From: Fimisoma avicola
Lineage (GTDB): Bacteria > Bacillota > Clostridia > Peptostreptococcales > Anaerovoracaceae
Direction: 5' to 3'
Length of the DNA stretch: 38,829 nt
NCBI GenBank assembly: GCA_018714945.1
Contig: DVMO01000101.1
Coordinates: 1-38,829, forward strand
Part shown: positions 1 to 8,907 of the stretch, in pieces
How the letters are laid out: each line of letters begins with the position of its first letter
How positions within the stretch are numbered: position 1 is the stretch's first letter
Program-made: the position numbers and the translations under genes
Notes under the pieces: generated by a model
What the model was told of the DNA's origin: nothing
What the model saw: the letters and a program-made list of their open reading frames with translations, nothing else
Databases searched by the model: none

Positions 1-1041
1 TTCCAGGTAAAGAGCCGACTGATAAGTTGCCTCCATCTCCTTGCGCAGATCTTCTTCCGATCCGTAGTAATATGACTCTTTGAGTTTTTTTACTGTCTTT
101 TTCAAGGCATCCCTGGCAGGCGCCACAGCAGCTTTTATATCCTCATCTCCCCCGTAGGTTTTCTTGTTCAGGCTTGCCAGCTTAAATGCGGAAAGGGCAT
201 CTTTCATTACCCCGTAGTTCCTTGCCGCGGCTGCCTCCAGCAAAGTCTCCCCAATGGCCATATCATCTTCGGTGAGTTTTCTGAGCAGTCCGAGTTCTTT
301 TTCTTCTGCGATCCGCATGTTTGCAGCAAGACCGTCCACACTGCATTTGAGCATCTCCCCTGCTGAACGGAATATATGTTCTCCAACAGCCCCGTCAAGG
401 CCGGAGCCGTCTTTAAGGGCCATGATGTTCTCTCTCATCCATCCAAAAGGCTCAGGCAGGCTCCTTATCGTATCGTACGCCTTCTGTACCGTCTCTCTGA
501 ACCGTTTTTCGTCACGGTCGCCGCTGTAGCATTTGAGAAAATGGTAGAACTCCGGCTCTCCTTCTTCAAAAAGCCCGTCAAGGAGCTGGTCCATCGCATC
601 TTCTCTCAGGAGAGTCTCCTGGGTGCTGTCACAGATCTTAAAATCCGGTTCAATATTTATGAGATAGAAAAATCTCCTTATAACTTCAAGGGCAAAAGCA
701 TGAAAGGTGCTTATGTTTGCCGATGAAAGCAGGTCCAGCTGTCCTTTGAGAAATCTCACCTTTTCACCATCGGAAGGATCAGCGCCCTCATGTCCGCTTT
801 CCTCCAGCATTTCCGTAACAGTCTGTAAAATAGCTGTCCTTATCTTTTCTTTCATCTCAGCCGCTGCAGCGTTGGTGAAAGTAACGACCAGCATGCGGTC
901 TATGGATGTACCCTCTTCCAGTATCAGCCGTTTGATACGCTCTACGAGTACGGCTGTCTTGCCCGATCCAGCCGCTGCGGCTACAAGTATGTTTTTATTT
1001 CTGAGCTCTATGGCTTCCTGCTGTTCTTTAGTCCACTTCAT
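1..1041 (-). CDS. addA: ATP-dependent helicase/nuclease subunit A, N-terminal part
   Basis: AddA is the UvrD-like helicase and nuclease subunit of the AddAB complex, which processes double-strand breaks for RecA-dependent repair (family knowledge). The window holds the first 347 codons; the rest lies off the left edge. Visible are the Q-motif-like TKEQQEAI at residues 4-11, the Walker A AAAAGSGKTAVLVERI at about 21-36, motif Ia VVTFTNAAAAEMKEKI at about 50-65 and STFHAF further on, all typical of AddA rather than PcrA. The ATG at 1041 is fixed because a TAA stop lies in frame seven codons upstream; GAGGGTATC precedes it as ribosome site. addB, usually the upstream partner, is not adjacent, since gpmI diverges from this gene. 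Family assignment is firm. Confidence 0.93.
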   Translation of the reverse strand, partial: MKWTKEQQEAIELRNKNILVAAAAGSGKTAVLVERIKRLILEEGTSIDRMLVVTFTNAAAAEMKEKIRTAILQTVTEMLEESGHEGADPSDGEKVRFLKGQLDLLSSANISTFHAFALEVIRRFFYLINIEPDFKICDSTQETLLREDAMDQLLDGLFEEGEPEFYHFLKCYSGDRDEKRFRETVQKAYDTIRSLPEPFGWMRENIMALKDGSGLDGAVGEHIFRSAGEMLKCSVDGLAANMRIAEEKELGLLRKLTEDDMAIGETLLEAAAARNYGVMKDALSAFKLASLNKKTYGGDEDIKAAVAPARDALKKTVKKLKESYYYGSEEDLRKEMEATYQSALYLE

Positions 1042-1144
1042 GATACCCTCGCCTGGCCTTTAGCCTTTTTCTTCATACTGCCTGCGATCCCCGGCAGGTC
1101 TTTTTATATTTTATCACACACCCATGTCCCTTTTCCAGCCCTTT

Positions 1145-1184
1145 CGGCCTCCATGGGTCTGTTCCGGCCTCCTTGGGCCTGTTT
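1145..1184. repeat. Imperfect 20-bp tandem duplication
   Basis: Two adjacent 20-bp units, 1145-1164 and 1165-1184, begin CGGCCTCC and differ at about three positions. They lie between the divergent addA and gpmI genes. No function is apparent. Confidence 0.5.
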
Positions 1185-1228
1185 GTCTTTTTCTCCGGAA
1201 AGACGGTATTTTAATGGAACCGAAACTG

Positions 1229-1237
1229 TGGTATATT
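1229..1237 (+). promoter_or_regulatory. Possible extended -10 promoter for gpmI
   Basis: TGG-TATATT resembles an extended -10 element, 26 bases before the gpmI start codon. The -35 position (TTTTAA at 1209-1214) matches poorly, so this is tentative. Confidence 0.35.
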
Positions 1238-1262
1238 GTTACATAGAATAAAGGAGGTCGTG

Positions 1263-2789
1263 ATGAAAAAACCTTTTATGCTTATGATCCTGGACGGGTT
1301 TGGGCTCAGCAGCAAGACATACGGCAACGCCATCGCCGCTGCCGATACGCCCAATCTTGACCGTATATTCAGAACCTATCCCTCCGCCACACTAAAGGCA
1401 AGCGGTCTTGCCGTCGGTCTTCCGGAAGGGCAGATGGGCAATTCAGAAGTCGGACATCTGAACATAGGCGCCGGACGGGTAGTCTATCAGGATCTGACAC
1501 GGATAACAAAAGATATCCAAGATGGCGGATTCCAGAAAAATCCTGTACTGTGCTCTGCCATGGAAAATGCGGTAAAGCACAGAAAGGCTCTTCATGTGCT
1601 GGGGCTGATTTCCGACGGCGGCGTCCACAGCCACACGGATCACATCAAGGCTGTGATCTCCCTTGCGGTATCCGCTGGAGTCCCGGAAATATATGTGCAT
1701 TGCTTTACAGACGGGCGGGATGTGCCGCCCACTTCGGGAATAGATCATATCAGTGATATGGAAAGTTTTGCTGCCGGTCTTGGCGATCTGTCTCATGTAC
1801 ACTTTGCCACGGTTTCAGGCAGATATTACGCCATGGACAGGGATAAACGCTGGGAACGGGTGCATCTGGCATATGATGCCATTGCCTGCGCCAAAGGCCT
1901 GTCCGCCAGTTCTCCGTCAGATGCAGTCAGAAAAGCATATGACCGCGGGGAAACAGATGAATTTATCATACCGTCGGTATGCAGCGGCTATCCCGGTGTA
2001 AAAGACGGCGACAGCATGATCTTCTGCAATTTCAGGCCGGACAGGGCAAGGGAACTGACCCGCTGCTTTGTCGATCCTGATTTTGACGGATTTCCAATAA
2101 CCTCATCCCCGCAAGATCTCAACTATGTCTGCATGACTCAGTACGATGCCTCAATGCCCAATGTTTCAGTCGCCTATCCTCCTGGAAAGATAAAAAACAC
2201 CCTTGGTGAATATCTGGCGTCAAAAGGGCTTTCACAGCTGCGCATAGCAGAGACAGAAAAATATGCCCATGTTACATTTTTCTTCAACGGCGGCGTTGAA
2301 GAGCCCAATCCGTCGGAGGACAGGCTTCTCATACCATCTCCCAAAGTAGCCACCTATGACCTTAAACCGGAAATGAGCGCCTATGAAGTCACCGACGCAG
2401 TCATCGAAAAAATCCGTTCCGGCTCTTATGACTGCATCATCCTTAATTTTGCCAACGCTGATATGGTAGGGCATACAGGTGTGTTTGACGCCGCAGTGAA
2501 AGCTGTTGAAGCAGTGGATCGCTGCGTAGGTAAGATAGTTCCCGTGATCCTTGAATGCGGCGGTCAGATCCTGTTGACTGCCGACCATGGAAATGCTGAT
2601 GATATGATCGATGAAGAGGGAAACCCTGTTACTTCCCACTCCGTCAATCCTGTACCCCTTGTCCATATTGCACAAGAGCCGGCCGCCTGTATCCAGAGCG
2701 GCGGAAGCCTGTGTGACATAGCTCCTACCATGCTTAAGCTGATGGGACTTGCCATACCTGCACAAATGACCGGGCGCCCTCTTGTATGA
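1263..2789 (+). CDS. gpmI: 2,3-bisphosphoglycerate-independent phosphoglycerate mutase
   Basis: Cytosolic glycolytic enzyme that interconverts 3- and 2-phosphoglycerate through a phosphoserine intermediate and two Mn ions. The 508-residue product is the normal family length. Seen: the metal-binding DGFG (Asp11), the catalytic serine loop MGNSEVGHLNIGAGR (Ser61), HSHTDH, TDGRDVPP, SGRYYAMDRDKRW, the second metal set NFANADMVGHTG, and LTADHGNADDM. The ATG at 1263 was chosen because AAAGGAGGTCGTG directly precedes it; a TTG nine codons upstream has no ribosome site. The gene stands alone and is followed by a strong hairpin. The cofactor-independent form is usual in spore-formers, where its Mn/pH dependence matters for spore dormancy (established in Bacillus). 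Confidence 0.97.
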   Translation: MKKPFMLMILDGFGLSSKTYGNAIAAADTPNLDRIFRTYPSATLKASGLAVGLPEGQMGNSEVGHLNIGAGRVVYQDLTRITKDIQDGGFQKNPVLCSAMENAVKHRKALHVLGLISDGGVHSHTDHIKAVISLAVSAGVPEIYVHCFTDGRDVPPTSGIDHISDMESFAAGLGDLSHVHFATVSGRYYAMDRDKRWERVHLAYDAIACAKGLSASSPSDAVRKAYDRGETDEFIIPSVCSGYPGVKDGDSMIFCNFRPDRARELTRCFVDPDFDGFPITSSPQDLNYVCMTQYDASMPNVSVAYPPGKIKNTLGEYLASKGLSQLRIAETEKYAHVTFFFNGGVEEPNPSEDRLLIPSPKVATYDLKPEMSAYEVTDAVIEKIRSGSYDCIILNFANADMVGHTGVFDAAVKAVEAVDRCVGKIVPVILECGGQILLTADHGNADDMIDEEGNPVTSHSVNPVPLVHIAQEPAACIQSGGSLCDIAPTMLKLMGLAIPAQMTGRPLV

Positions 2790-2838
2790 GCGATGCCGTA
2801 TTTGCCGGTCTAAGCTGCGTCATCTTCCGTCCAAAAGA

Positions 2839-2881
2839 AAAGTCTCATTACTTCCTGTCTGACGGGAAGTAATGAGACTTT
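2839..2881 (-). terminator. Terminator hairpin between convergent genes
   Basis: Two perfect 17-nt arms (2839-2855 and 2865-2881) enclose a 9-nt loop. Reading leftwards the stem runs into TTTTCTTTT, a good intrinsic terminator for the FAD protein at 2934-4709. On the + strand the stem is followed by TTTGTC, so it may also stop gpmI transcripts less efficiently. Confidence 0.85.
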
Positions 2882-2933
2882 GTCATATCCATGCAATATC
2901 AAAGTCGGATCTTGACTTTTTGCTTGTTTTCTT

Positions 2934-4709
2934 TTATTTTGTGAGATCTCCCATCTGACTTATCACCGCTTCAGCTGTTCTGATCCCGTCTACCGTCGCA
3001 GAAGTTATCCCTCCTGCATATCCTGCGCCTTCACCGGCAGGATAAAGGCCTCTCAATGTCAGGCTCTGCCTGTCTTTCCCCCGGAGGATCCTGACAGGGG
3101 ATGAACTCCTGGTCTCCACCGCATACATTTTTGCATCTTCATTGTCAAAGCCCCGCAGTTTTTTTCCAAATTCAGGCACAGCCTGGCGCAAGGCTGCCAC
3201 AGCAAACTCAGGCAGGCAGCCTTCCACCTGTGGCGCCATACCGTCTCTAAATGCGCCCCAGGTGCATGCGGGGGCAGCCGCCGGCTTTTTTTCGGGCAGG
3301 GCCGACGGCTTGCCTGACATCTCCGCCTCTGTCGTCTGGCTGCGGCGGCTGCCGCTGTTGCGCCAGGCCAGGTGTTCATAATATTGCTGCAGCCTTACGC
3401 CTGCAAGCACATCGTCGCTCCCGAAATCCTCTGTACGCACATCGCAGAGCAAAGCGCTGTTTGCTTTTCCGCTGTCCCTGGCATGGAGGCTCATACCGTT
3501 CACCACGGTACCTTCCGCCTCAGAAGAAGCTAATATCACCTGGCCTCCCGGACACATACAAAAGCTGTAGACCCCCCTGCCGGCCGCAGGGCCTTCCTTG
3601 CATCTGAAGCTCACCTTATACTCTGCCGGCGGCAATCCCAGCTCTCTTGCGGTTTTTCCGTATTGAGCCCTGTCTATGATATCCTGGGGATGTTCTATCC
3701 TGACCCCTATGGAAAACGGCTTCTGTTCCATGGCTATACCGGCATCCCTGAGCAGTTCAAATGTGTCACGGGCGCTGTGTCCCAGGGCAAGGACAACCTG
3801 GCTGCATTTTATCTGATATGATGTATCCCTCAAGTGCAGCTGTTCCCTCGCTTCTGCAGGATCGCCTGCATCGGCGTGATCCGCAGCGCACGCCGGATCC
3901 CCGGCATTATACGGCACACCTGTTGCCCGTGGCCTTCTGGTAACCTCTATCCCCGAAATCCTGCCGTTTTCGCTTATGAATCCCGTAAGTTTTGTATCAA
4001 ACAAAACGGTGCCTCCCAGGCGGATTATCTCCTTTCTGATGTTCCTGACCACACCCTTGAGCAGATCAGTCCCTATGTGGGGCTTCTGCTTATACAGGAT
4101 CTCTTCCGGCGCTCCATGAAGGACCAGTTCGTTAAGCACTTTGCCTATCCTCATATCCTTTATGCCTGTGGTCAGCTTTCCGTCTGAGAACGCCCCGGCG
4201 CCGCCTTCGCCGAACTGTACATTTGATTCGCAGTCCAGTATGCCTTCGTTCCAGAATCTTTCCACATCCTCGGTCCTGTTCCTGGAATCCCGGCCCCGTT
4301 CTATGACCACAGGCCTGAGTCCGGCCTGGGCAAGTATCAGAGCGCAAAATATACCGCAGGGGCCAAAGCCCACCACCACAGGCCTGCCGTTCTTCTGCGG
4401 ATCATATGTGCCCGGATCCGGGCATGGGACTTTATATTCATATTTTTTGACATGTGATACTCCTGCCGCTTCAAGTCGTTTGACAACCTTGGCAGGCAGG
4501 CTTTTTTCTTCTGTGCCTGCGTACCTTATATTGAAATCCACAGAATATACCCACATGATCCGTGATTTATCACGGGAGTCCAGAGACTCCCTGACGATTT
4601 TCCAGTCAGTTATCTCCGCTCCCGTAAGACCCGTTTTTCTGATTATCTTCTGTGGGATGTTTTCCTTCGGCTCATTTATCTCAAGTTTTATCTGATGTAT
4701 CCTGTACAT
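2934..4709 (-). CDS. FAD-dependent oxidoreductase of the COG2509 family
   Basis: Uncharacterised flavoprotein of the COG2509 group, thought to be an NAD(P)/FAD dehydrogenase-like enzyme; substrate unknown. The product is 591 residues: an N-terminal ferredoxin-like region (about 1-100), a dinucleotide-binding GFGPCG at 114-119 with the acidic end VIERG, the family signature FGEGGAGAFSDGKLTTG, and a C-terminal GLYPAGEGAGYAGGITSA flavin-binding block. It is longer than usual because of two Ala/Asp/Pro-rich insertions, at about 260-295 and 450-490, probably surface loops. AACAGGAGG lies 6 bases before the ATG at 4709. It is a single gene bounded by terminators on both sides. Confidence 0.88.
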   Translation of the reverse strand: MYRIHQIKLEINEPKENIPQKIIRKTGLTGAEITDWKIVRESLDSRDKSRIMWVYSVDFNIRYAGTEEKSLPAKVVKRLEAAGVSHVKKYEYKVPCPDPGTYDPQKNGRPVVVGFGPCGIFCALILAQAGLRPVVIERGRDSRNRTEDVERFWNEGILDCESNVQFGEGGAGAFSDGKLTTGIKDMRIGKVLNELVLHGAPEEILYKQKPHIGTDLLKGVVRNIRKEIIRLGGTVLFDTKLTGFISENGRISGIEVTRRPRATGVPYNAGDPACAADHADAGDPAEAREQLHLRDTSYQIKCSQVVLALGHSARDTFELLRDAGIAMEQKPFSIGVRIEHPQDIIDRAQYGKTARELGLPPAEYKVSFRCKEGPAAGRGVYSFCMCPGGQVILASSEAEGTVVNGMSLHARDSGKANSALLCDVRTEDFGSDDVLAGVRLQQYYEHLAWRNSGSRRSQTTEAEMSGKPSALPEKKPAAAPACTWGAFRDGMAPQVEGCLPEFAVAALRQAVPEFGKKLRGFDNEDAKMYAVETRSSSPVRILRGKDRQSLTLRGLYPAGEGAGYAGGITSATVDGIRTAEAVISQMGDLTK

Positions 4710-4771
4710 GGTTTTCCTCCTGTTCCTGACTTCATTGACAGGATCGGCAAAACGGCAGTCTGTTTCTGCCG

Positions 4772-4801
4772 CAAAAAAGCCCCGGCTTTGTCACAGCCGG
4801 G
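4772..4801 (-). terminator. Rho-independent terminator after the HI0933-type gene
   Basis: On the minus strand, arms CCCGGCT and AGCCGGG (4795-4801 and 4781-4787) are followed by GCTTTTTTGC. It lies 16 bases beyond the stop codon of the gene at 4817-6109. Confidence 0.85.
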
Positions 4802-4816
4802 TCCGTCAGTGCCTTA

Positions 4817-6109
4817 TCACCGTGAGGCAGCAGTTATCCTCTCACCCATGGCTTTTCCGGCTCTTACGCCCGTTGAAAACGCATTGTTCAGGTTAAATCC
4901 TCCGCACGGGCCGTCATAGTCCATCACTTCTCCTGCAAAATACAGTCCTGGAACCAGTCCTGACTCCATCGTAAGCATATTTATTTCTTCCATAGCTACC
5001 CCGCCTCTTGTTACCTGTGCCTCTTTCCAGCCTTTTCGTCCGACAGGCGTCAAGGTAAATCCGCGAAGCAGATTTGCCATATCCACCAAAGAAGTCCGGC
5101 CTGCCTTTGCCGCGCGTCTTTGGACCTCTTCGGCAATGGCCTTTTTGACCAAAGTAGCAGGTATCCTGACGGCGGCGGATCTCACGCATCCTCCGCCATC
5201 ACTGCAGTCATCCGCAGTTTGCAGGTTATTTTCCCTGAGAAAGCCTATCAAGGCTGCAGCAGAAAAATCCGGCACCAGATTTATCCTTATCATATATCCT
5301 GCAAATCTGCCGGCGCCATCAAGACATGAAACTCCAGCCGGCAGCATGGAGGACATGTTCATCACACATATGCCCGAAATGCTGTCATCACGGAACTGGA
5401 TCTCGCCTCTTTCTTTAAATATCAGATCCCCGTCTTTAAACAGAGAAACTTCTCCTTTGACTCTGGTTCCGGCAGCAGAGGCGAGAGGTTCTGCTGTTTC
5501 TATGGCCGTAAGGCCGGGAACCGGAGGTACGACTGTATGTCCCAGCGCTTTAGCCATCTTATAGCCGTCCCCTGTGGATCCATATACCCCATAAGACTTT
5601 CCGCCAGTGGCGATCAGCACATTTGCTGCCCGCAGGATCTCCTGTCCCTTTGGGCGGCTGCCGCCGGCATGTCTGCCATCTCCATTTTTGCCGGAAACAA
5701 AAACACGGAAGCCTGTTCCCTTTCCGGAACAAGCCTCCACATTGACAACCTGCGTATCGTTTAATATCACAACGCCTTCTGTTTCCGCTCTTTTTATCAG
5801 AGTTTCCGTCACAGTCCTGGCATCTTCCGAGTATGGATATATCCTTCCTTCATCATCGGTCCTCAATGCTATTCCTGTTTCCGAAAAAAACTTCAATACT
5901 TCTTCCAGATCTTCACATTTCACATTGGACAGATTACCCCGTCCGTTTCCGGATGCACTGAGTTTTCTGGCCGGTCCGTGCATTTTTTCCAACAGCAGCA
6001 CCCTGGCGTCCGGAGCCGTCCTTTTGAGGGTGATGGCTGCGGCCAGGCCGGCAGGTCCGGCACCGATCATAACCGCATCATAGCATCCTGTATCACTATA
6101 TTTTCCCAT
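4817..6109 (-). CDS. NAD(P)/FAD-dependent oxidoreductase, HI0933/YhiN family
   Basis: Flavoprotein of the HI0933/YhiN (COG2081) family, proposed as aminoacetone oxidase-like or tRNA/redox-related in other species; real substrate unknown. The 430-residue product carries the N-terminal FAD motif IGAGPAGLAAAI with VLLLEK, the family hallmark GRKLSASGNGRGNLSN in variant form (ARKLSASGNGRGNLSN), GGKSYGVYGSTGDGY, and the C-terminal FAGEVMDYDGPCGGFNLNNAFSTG. The ATG at 6109 starts 28 bases after the stop of the DUF308 gene and has only a weak site (AGAGAAAGAG). Longer in-frame forms would run into the upstream gene without a conserved domain and were rejected. It is probably cotranscribed with the DUF308 gene. 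Confidence 0.88.
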   Translation of the reverse strand: MGKYSDTGCYDAVMIGAGPAGLAAAITLKRTAPDARVLLLEKMHGPARKLSASGNGRGNLSNVKCEDLEEVLKFFSETGIALRTDDEGRIYPYSEDARTVTETLIKRAETEGVVILNDTQVVNVEACSGKGTGFRVFVSGKNGDGRHAGGSRPKGQEILRAANVLIATGGKSYGVYGSTGDGYKMAKALGHTVVPPVPGLTAIETAEPLASAAGTRVKGEVSLFKDGDLIFKERGEIQFRDDSISGICVMNMSSMLPAGVSCLDGAGRFAGYMIRINLVPDFSAAALIGFLRENNLQTADDCSDGGGCVRSAAVRIPATLVKKAIAEEVQRRAAKAGRTSLVDMANLLRGFTLTPVGRKGWKEAQVTRGGVAMEEINMLTMESGLVPGLYFAGEVMDYDGPCGGFNLNNAFSTGVRAGKAMGERITAASR

Positions 6110-6137
6110 ACTCTTTCTCTGTATTTCTGTTTTCTTT

Positions 6138-6935
6138 CTATTTTCCGTCTGTACCTGTCCCGGACATCTGTCCGTCCTGAGACTGCTCCCCGTTTTCCTG
6201 CTCATCGCCGCTGTTTGTATTTTCCTCTTGTATAGGCGGCACTTCAGGCTTAGGTGCAAGGGAAGCATCCAGTTCTTCCTCAGGCGTCTGTTCTATGGTC
6301 TCGGCCGTAGTCCGTGCTTCTTTAAACACCTTTATGGCTTCCTTTGCAGCCTCATGGGCTCTCTCAACTTCCTCGTTGGCTTTGGCGAGCATTTCCTCCT
6401 TGGTCATAAGGAATTCGGATTTTTGTATCAATATGGTCACAGCTACCATAAATACGCTGAGTCCCTCGGTAAGCACGCAGATCCCGACCAGCATGCCCGT
6501 AGGCAATGCGAACAGATCGTTGTTGAAAAACATATAAAGGCCCACTACGACATTGAGAAGCCCTATGGCAAGATGACCGTAAAAATAGCTGTCCTTTACA
6601 TCGAGCTTTTCCCATGCGCGCACCAGATTCCTTATTCCGGTTATGGCTGTCCACAGTCCAAGTACCAGAGGTACTGCGGCATCAGATGCCAGTCTGTTGG
6701 AGATTATCAGAAATCCAAGGACAAAAGTGGTCATCCCGTCAACAAGGACCCATGTCTTGTCCACCGAGTCTTCTCTGTAGCTCCTGTATGAGAGACAGCC
6801 GAATATACCGGCGGCCATGAACAGTATGCCAAGTACGAAAGCAACGGATAAGAATGTAATCCCGCTGAACCCTGCTATCATCACTATTCCGGCGATCACA
6901 AAAAGAGCGCCTATTATCATATTTACAGTTCTCAC
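6138..6935 (-). CDS. DUF308 (HdeD-like) membrane protein with acidic tail
   Basis: Integral membrane protein of the DUF308/HdeD family (HdeD is linked to acid resistance in E. coli; role here unknown). Residues 1-170 form about six hydrophobic segments typical of the family. After them comes a long charged helix (about 175-220, rich in Glu/Lys/Ala, possible coiled coil) and a Glu/Gln/Pro/Gly-rich acidic tail to residue 265, both unusual additions. The start is a GTG at 6935, supported by AGGAGG 9 bases upstream. It leads a two-gene unit with the HI0933-type gene and has a near-consensus sigma-A promoter. Confidence 0.8.
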   Translation of the reverse strand: MRTVNMIIGALFVIAGIVMIAGFSGITFLSVAFVLGILFMAAGIFGCLSYRSYREDSVDKTWVLVDGMTTFVLGFLIISNRLASDAAVPLVLGLWTAITGIRNLVRAWEKLDVKDSYFYGHLAIGLLNVVVGLYMFFNNDLFALPTGMLVGICVLTEGLSVFMVAVTILIQKSEFLMTKEEMLAKANEEVERAHEAAKEAIKVFKEARTTAETIEQTPEEELDASLAPKPEVPPIQEENTNSGDEQENGEQSQDGQMSGTGTDGK

Positions 6936-6961
6936 TATTCTTTCCTCCTGATATCTTAATC

Positions 6962-6991
6962 ATTATAACTTGTGAATCGCTTTTAAGTCAA
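6962..6991 (-). promoter_or_regulatory. Sigma-A promoter of the DUF308 operon
   Basis: On the minus strand TTGACT (6991-6986), an 18-base spacer and TATAAT (6967-6962) lie just upstream of the GTG start and its AGGAGG. Confidence 0.8.
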
Positions 6992-7027
6992 GAAAGCCGA
7001 TAATTACTTCACAAAAAACACATATAT

Positions 7028-7057
7028 TTGCCTCTTTCTGCCATTCCGTGTTATACT
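7028..7057 (+). promoter_or_regulatory. Sigma-A promoter of dinB
   Basis: TTGCCT (7028-7033), an 18-base spacer and TATACT (7052-7057) lie 28 bases before the dinB start. No clostridial or Bacillus LexA box is evident nearby, so SOS control cannot be supported. Confidence 0.65.
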
Positions 7058-7085
7058 CAAAGTCAGGAAAGGAGGTTCGGAAAAC

Positions 7086-8333
7086 ATGGCTCAGAAAAAG
7101 AATGACCGGGTCATACTCCACTGCGACATGAACGGGTTTTACGCTTCCGTGGAGCTGCTGACTCATCCGGAGCTTCGCGACAGGCCCATGGCAGTCAGCG
7201 GCGACCCCGACAACCGTCACGGCATAATCCTGGCCAAAAATCAGCTGGCCAAGGAAAAGGGCGTAGTCACCGCCGAGACCATCTGGCAGGCAAAGAAGAA
7301 ATGTCCGGACCTCTGTCTGGTCCGTCCTCACATGGAAAAGTACAGATATTACTGCGGAAAGATCAACGCCATCTATCAGCGGTTCACCGATCTGGTGGAG
7401 CCTTTCAGCATAGATGAATCCTGGCTGGATGTGACCGCCAGCCAGAGCCTTTTCGGCAACGGAAAGCAGATCGCAGACACCATCCGGGAAACCGTAAAGG
7501 AGGAACTTAACATGACCCTTTCCGCCGGTGTATCTTTCAACAAGATCTTTGCCAAGATGGGCAGCGAGTACAAAAAGCCTGACGCCACAACGGTCATCTC
7601 CCGTGAAAATTTCAGAGAGATCCTCTGGCCTCTTGCAGCCGGAGAACTGTTTGGAGTAGGGCGGGCCACTTCAGAAAAACTCTACAGGCTGGGCATAAAG
7701 ACCATCGGCGACATCGCCGCCTCAAGCAGGGATTATCTGACTTCCATATTCGGCAAGACCGGCGGCCTCATGTGGGATCACGCCAACGGGCTGGATGAAA
7801 GCCCCGTGGCCCGCTACGACAGCAAAGAGCCCGCAAAGTCCATCGGCAACGGCATCACTTTCAGCCGCAATCTCGTCTCTGACAGCGACATCTCAACAGC
7901 GGTCAAGGCCCTGTCGGACAATGTGGCCGGCCGCCTGCGCAAGCAGTGCCTCAAAGCCTATGGCGTAAAGATCGACATAAAGGATCCTTTTTTCAAGGTC
8001 ATCTCCCGGCAGACCCAGCTCTACGCTCCCACCTGGCTGGCCGAGGAAATCGCCGCGGCCGCCATGGACCTGCTGCGCGCCTCCTGGAAATCCGGCTCTC
8101 CCATCAGGATGATAACCGTCACCGCCATCAATCTGACCGGCGATGTGGACGAGGAACAGCTGAGCCTTTTCGGCAGGGACGAGGCCTCCAAGAAAAAGTC
8201 GGAAAAATTCGAGATGACAATGGACGAAGTGCGAAAAAAATACGGAAACCAAGCCATAGGCTATGCTTCCGTAGTAAAAAACGATATGGGGATCGGCTTT
8301 TCCGCAGACAGAGAGGATGACGGAGAAGAGTGA
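7086..8333 (+). CDS. dinB: Y-family DNA polymerase (DinB/Pol IV type)
   Basis: Translesion DNA polymerase. The 415-residue product has the first catalytic block HCDMNGFYASVE (Asp14, with Phe18/Tyr19 as likely steric gate), the second catalytic block FSIDESWLD (Asp110/Glu111), LSAGVSFNKIFAKMGSEYKKP, the thumb HhH region FGVGRATSEKLYRLGIKTIGD and a little-finger domain. A sliding-clamp motif QLSLF lies at about 358-362, followed by a basic segment and a conserved tail (about 375-400) common to Gram-positive DinB proteins. GGAGG precedes the ATG. Codon choice is richer in C-ending codons than that of its neighbours, though the gene looks intact. A small GC hairpin (8344-8366) follows without a T-run. 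Confidence 0.93.
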   Translation: MAQKKNDRVILHCDMNGFYASVELLTHPELRDRPMAVSGDPDNRHGIILAKNQLAKEKGVVTAETIWQAKKKCPDLCLVRPHMEKYRYYCGKINAIYQRFTDLVEPFSIDESWLDVTASQSLFGNGKQIADTIRETVKEELNMTLSAGVSFNKIFAKMGSEYKKPDATTVISRENFREILWPLAAGELFGVGRATSEKLYRLGIKTIGDIAASSRDYLTSIFGKTGGLMWDHANGLDESPVARYDSKEPAKSIGNGITFSRNLVSDSDISTAVKALSDNVAGRLRKQCLKAYGVKIDIKDPFFKVISRQTQLYAPTWLAEEIAAAAMDLLRASWKSGSPIRMITVTAINLTGDVDEEQLSLFGRDEASKKKSEKFEMTMDEVRKKYGNQAIGYASVVKNDMGIGFSADREDDGEE

Positions 8334-8364
8334 GGGGGCGGACAGCCGGCCCGCCATTCACCGG

Positions 8365-8898
8365 CTACTCTCCTTTAAACTCTCTGACTATCGGCTCGAT
8401 ATACTTTCTGTCTATCAGATCGGCTCCCTCGGTCACACGGGCAAGGAGCAGCCGGTCGTCCTCTGTGACTTCCGATTCTTTTTTGTCTTCCAGCATCTTT
8501 TTCATCATGTTCATTATCATGGCGTCCATACCTTTTACTTTTGACGGGTCGTAGGCGCCCGGACAATAGTAGCAGGTGATACCTCTGACTTTCTTCTTGC
8601 TGAAATTGATGTCCCGGAGCTGCTGCCGTGTCTCCGGCTGCATGACATTGAGGCCGACGGCGAAGACCACTACTTTCTTGCCGGCAAGTTTTCTCATGCT
8701 CTTTCTTATCAGATCGAAGCCCGTTACCCCGCCGGCATGAACACCACCTCCGAAGATGATGTTGTCGTACTTTTCAAAATCTTTTTTGTTGAAATCATCA
8801 GCGCTGACCACCGGACAATCAAGTTCCTGGCCTATCCACTGTGCGTATTTTTCAGTTGCACCATATTTGCTCTTATATATGACTATGGTCCTGTCCAT
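8365..8898 (-). CDS. Flavodoxin-domain protein
   Basis: FMN-binding flavodoxin-like protein of 177 residues. The N-terminal phosphate loop IVIYKSKYGATEKYA is that of the HemG-type/flavodoxin_5 group, and GGGVHAGGVTG fits the isoalloxazine loop. The C-terminal third (CYYCPGAYDPSKV onwards) has a Cys-rich short segment and a long charged helical part seen in clostridial homologues. The partner redox protein is unknown. ATG 8898 was preferred to the adjacent GTG at 8901 because TAGGAG lies at normal distance. It begins 9 bases after pfkA and is probably the last gene of dnaE-pfkA-flavodoxin. Confidence 0.82.
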   Translation of the reverse strand: MDRTIVIYKSKYGATEKYAQWIGQELDCPVVSADDFNKKDFEKYDNIIFGGGVHAGGVTGFDLIRKSMRKLAGKKVVVFAVGLNVMQPETRQQLRDINFSKKKVRGITCYYCPGAYDPSKVKGMDAMIMNMMKKMLEDKKESEVTEDDRLLLARVTEGADLIDRKYIEPIVREFKGE

Positions 8899-8907
8899 CA
8901 CTTACTC

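Noticed and set aside
1076..1115. CCTGC/GCAGG hairpin with a T-rich tail on the + strand ahead of addA
   Set aside because: No + strand gene precedes it; a five-pair stem is too weak to call.
7020..7085. LexA box in front of dinB
   Set aside because: No CGAAC-N4-GTTCG-like palindrome is present; GGTTCGG near the start is only a half match.
8344..8366. Terminator between dinB and the flavodoxin gene
   Set aside because: A six-pair GC stem exists but no T-run follows on either strand.
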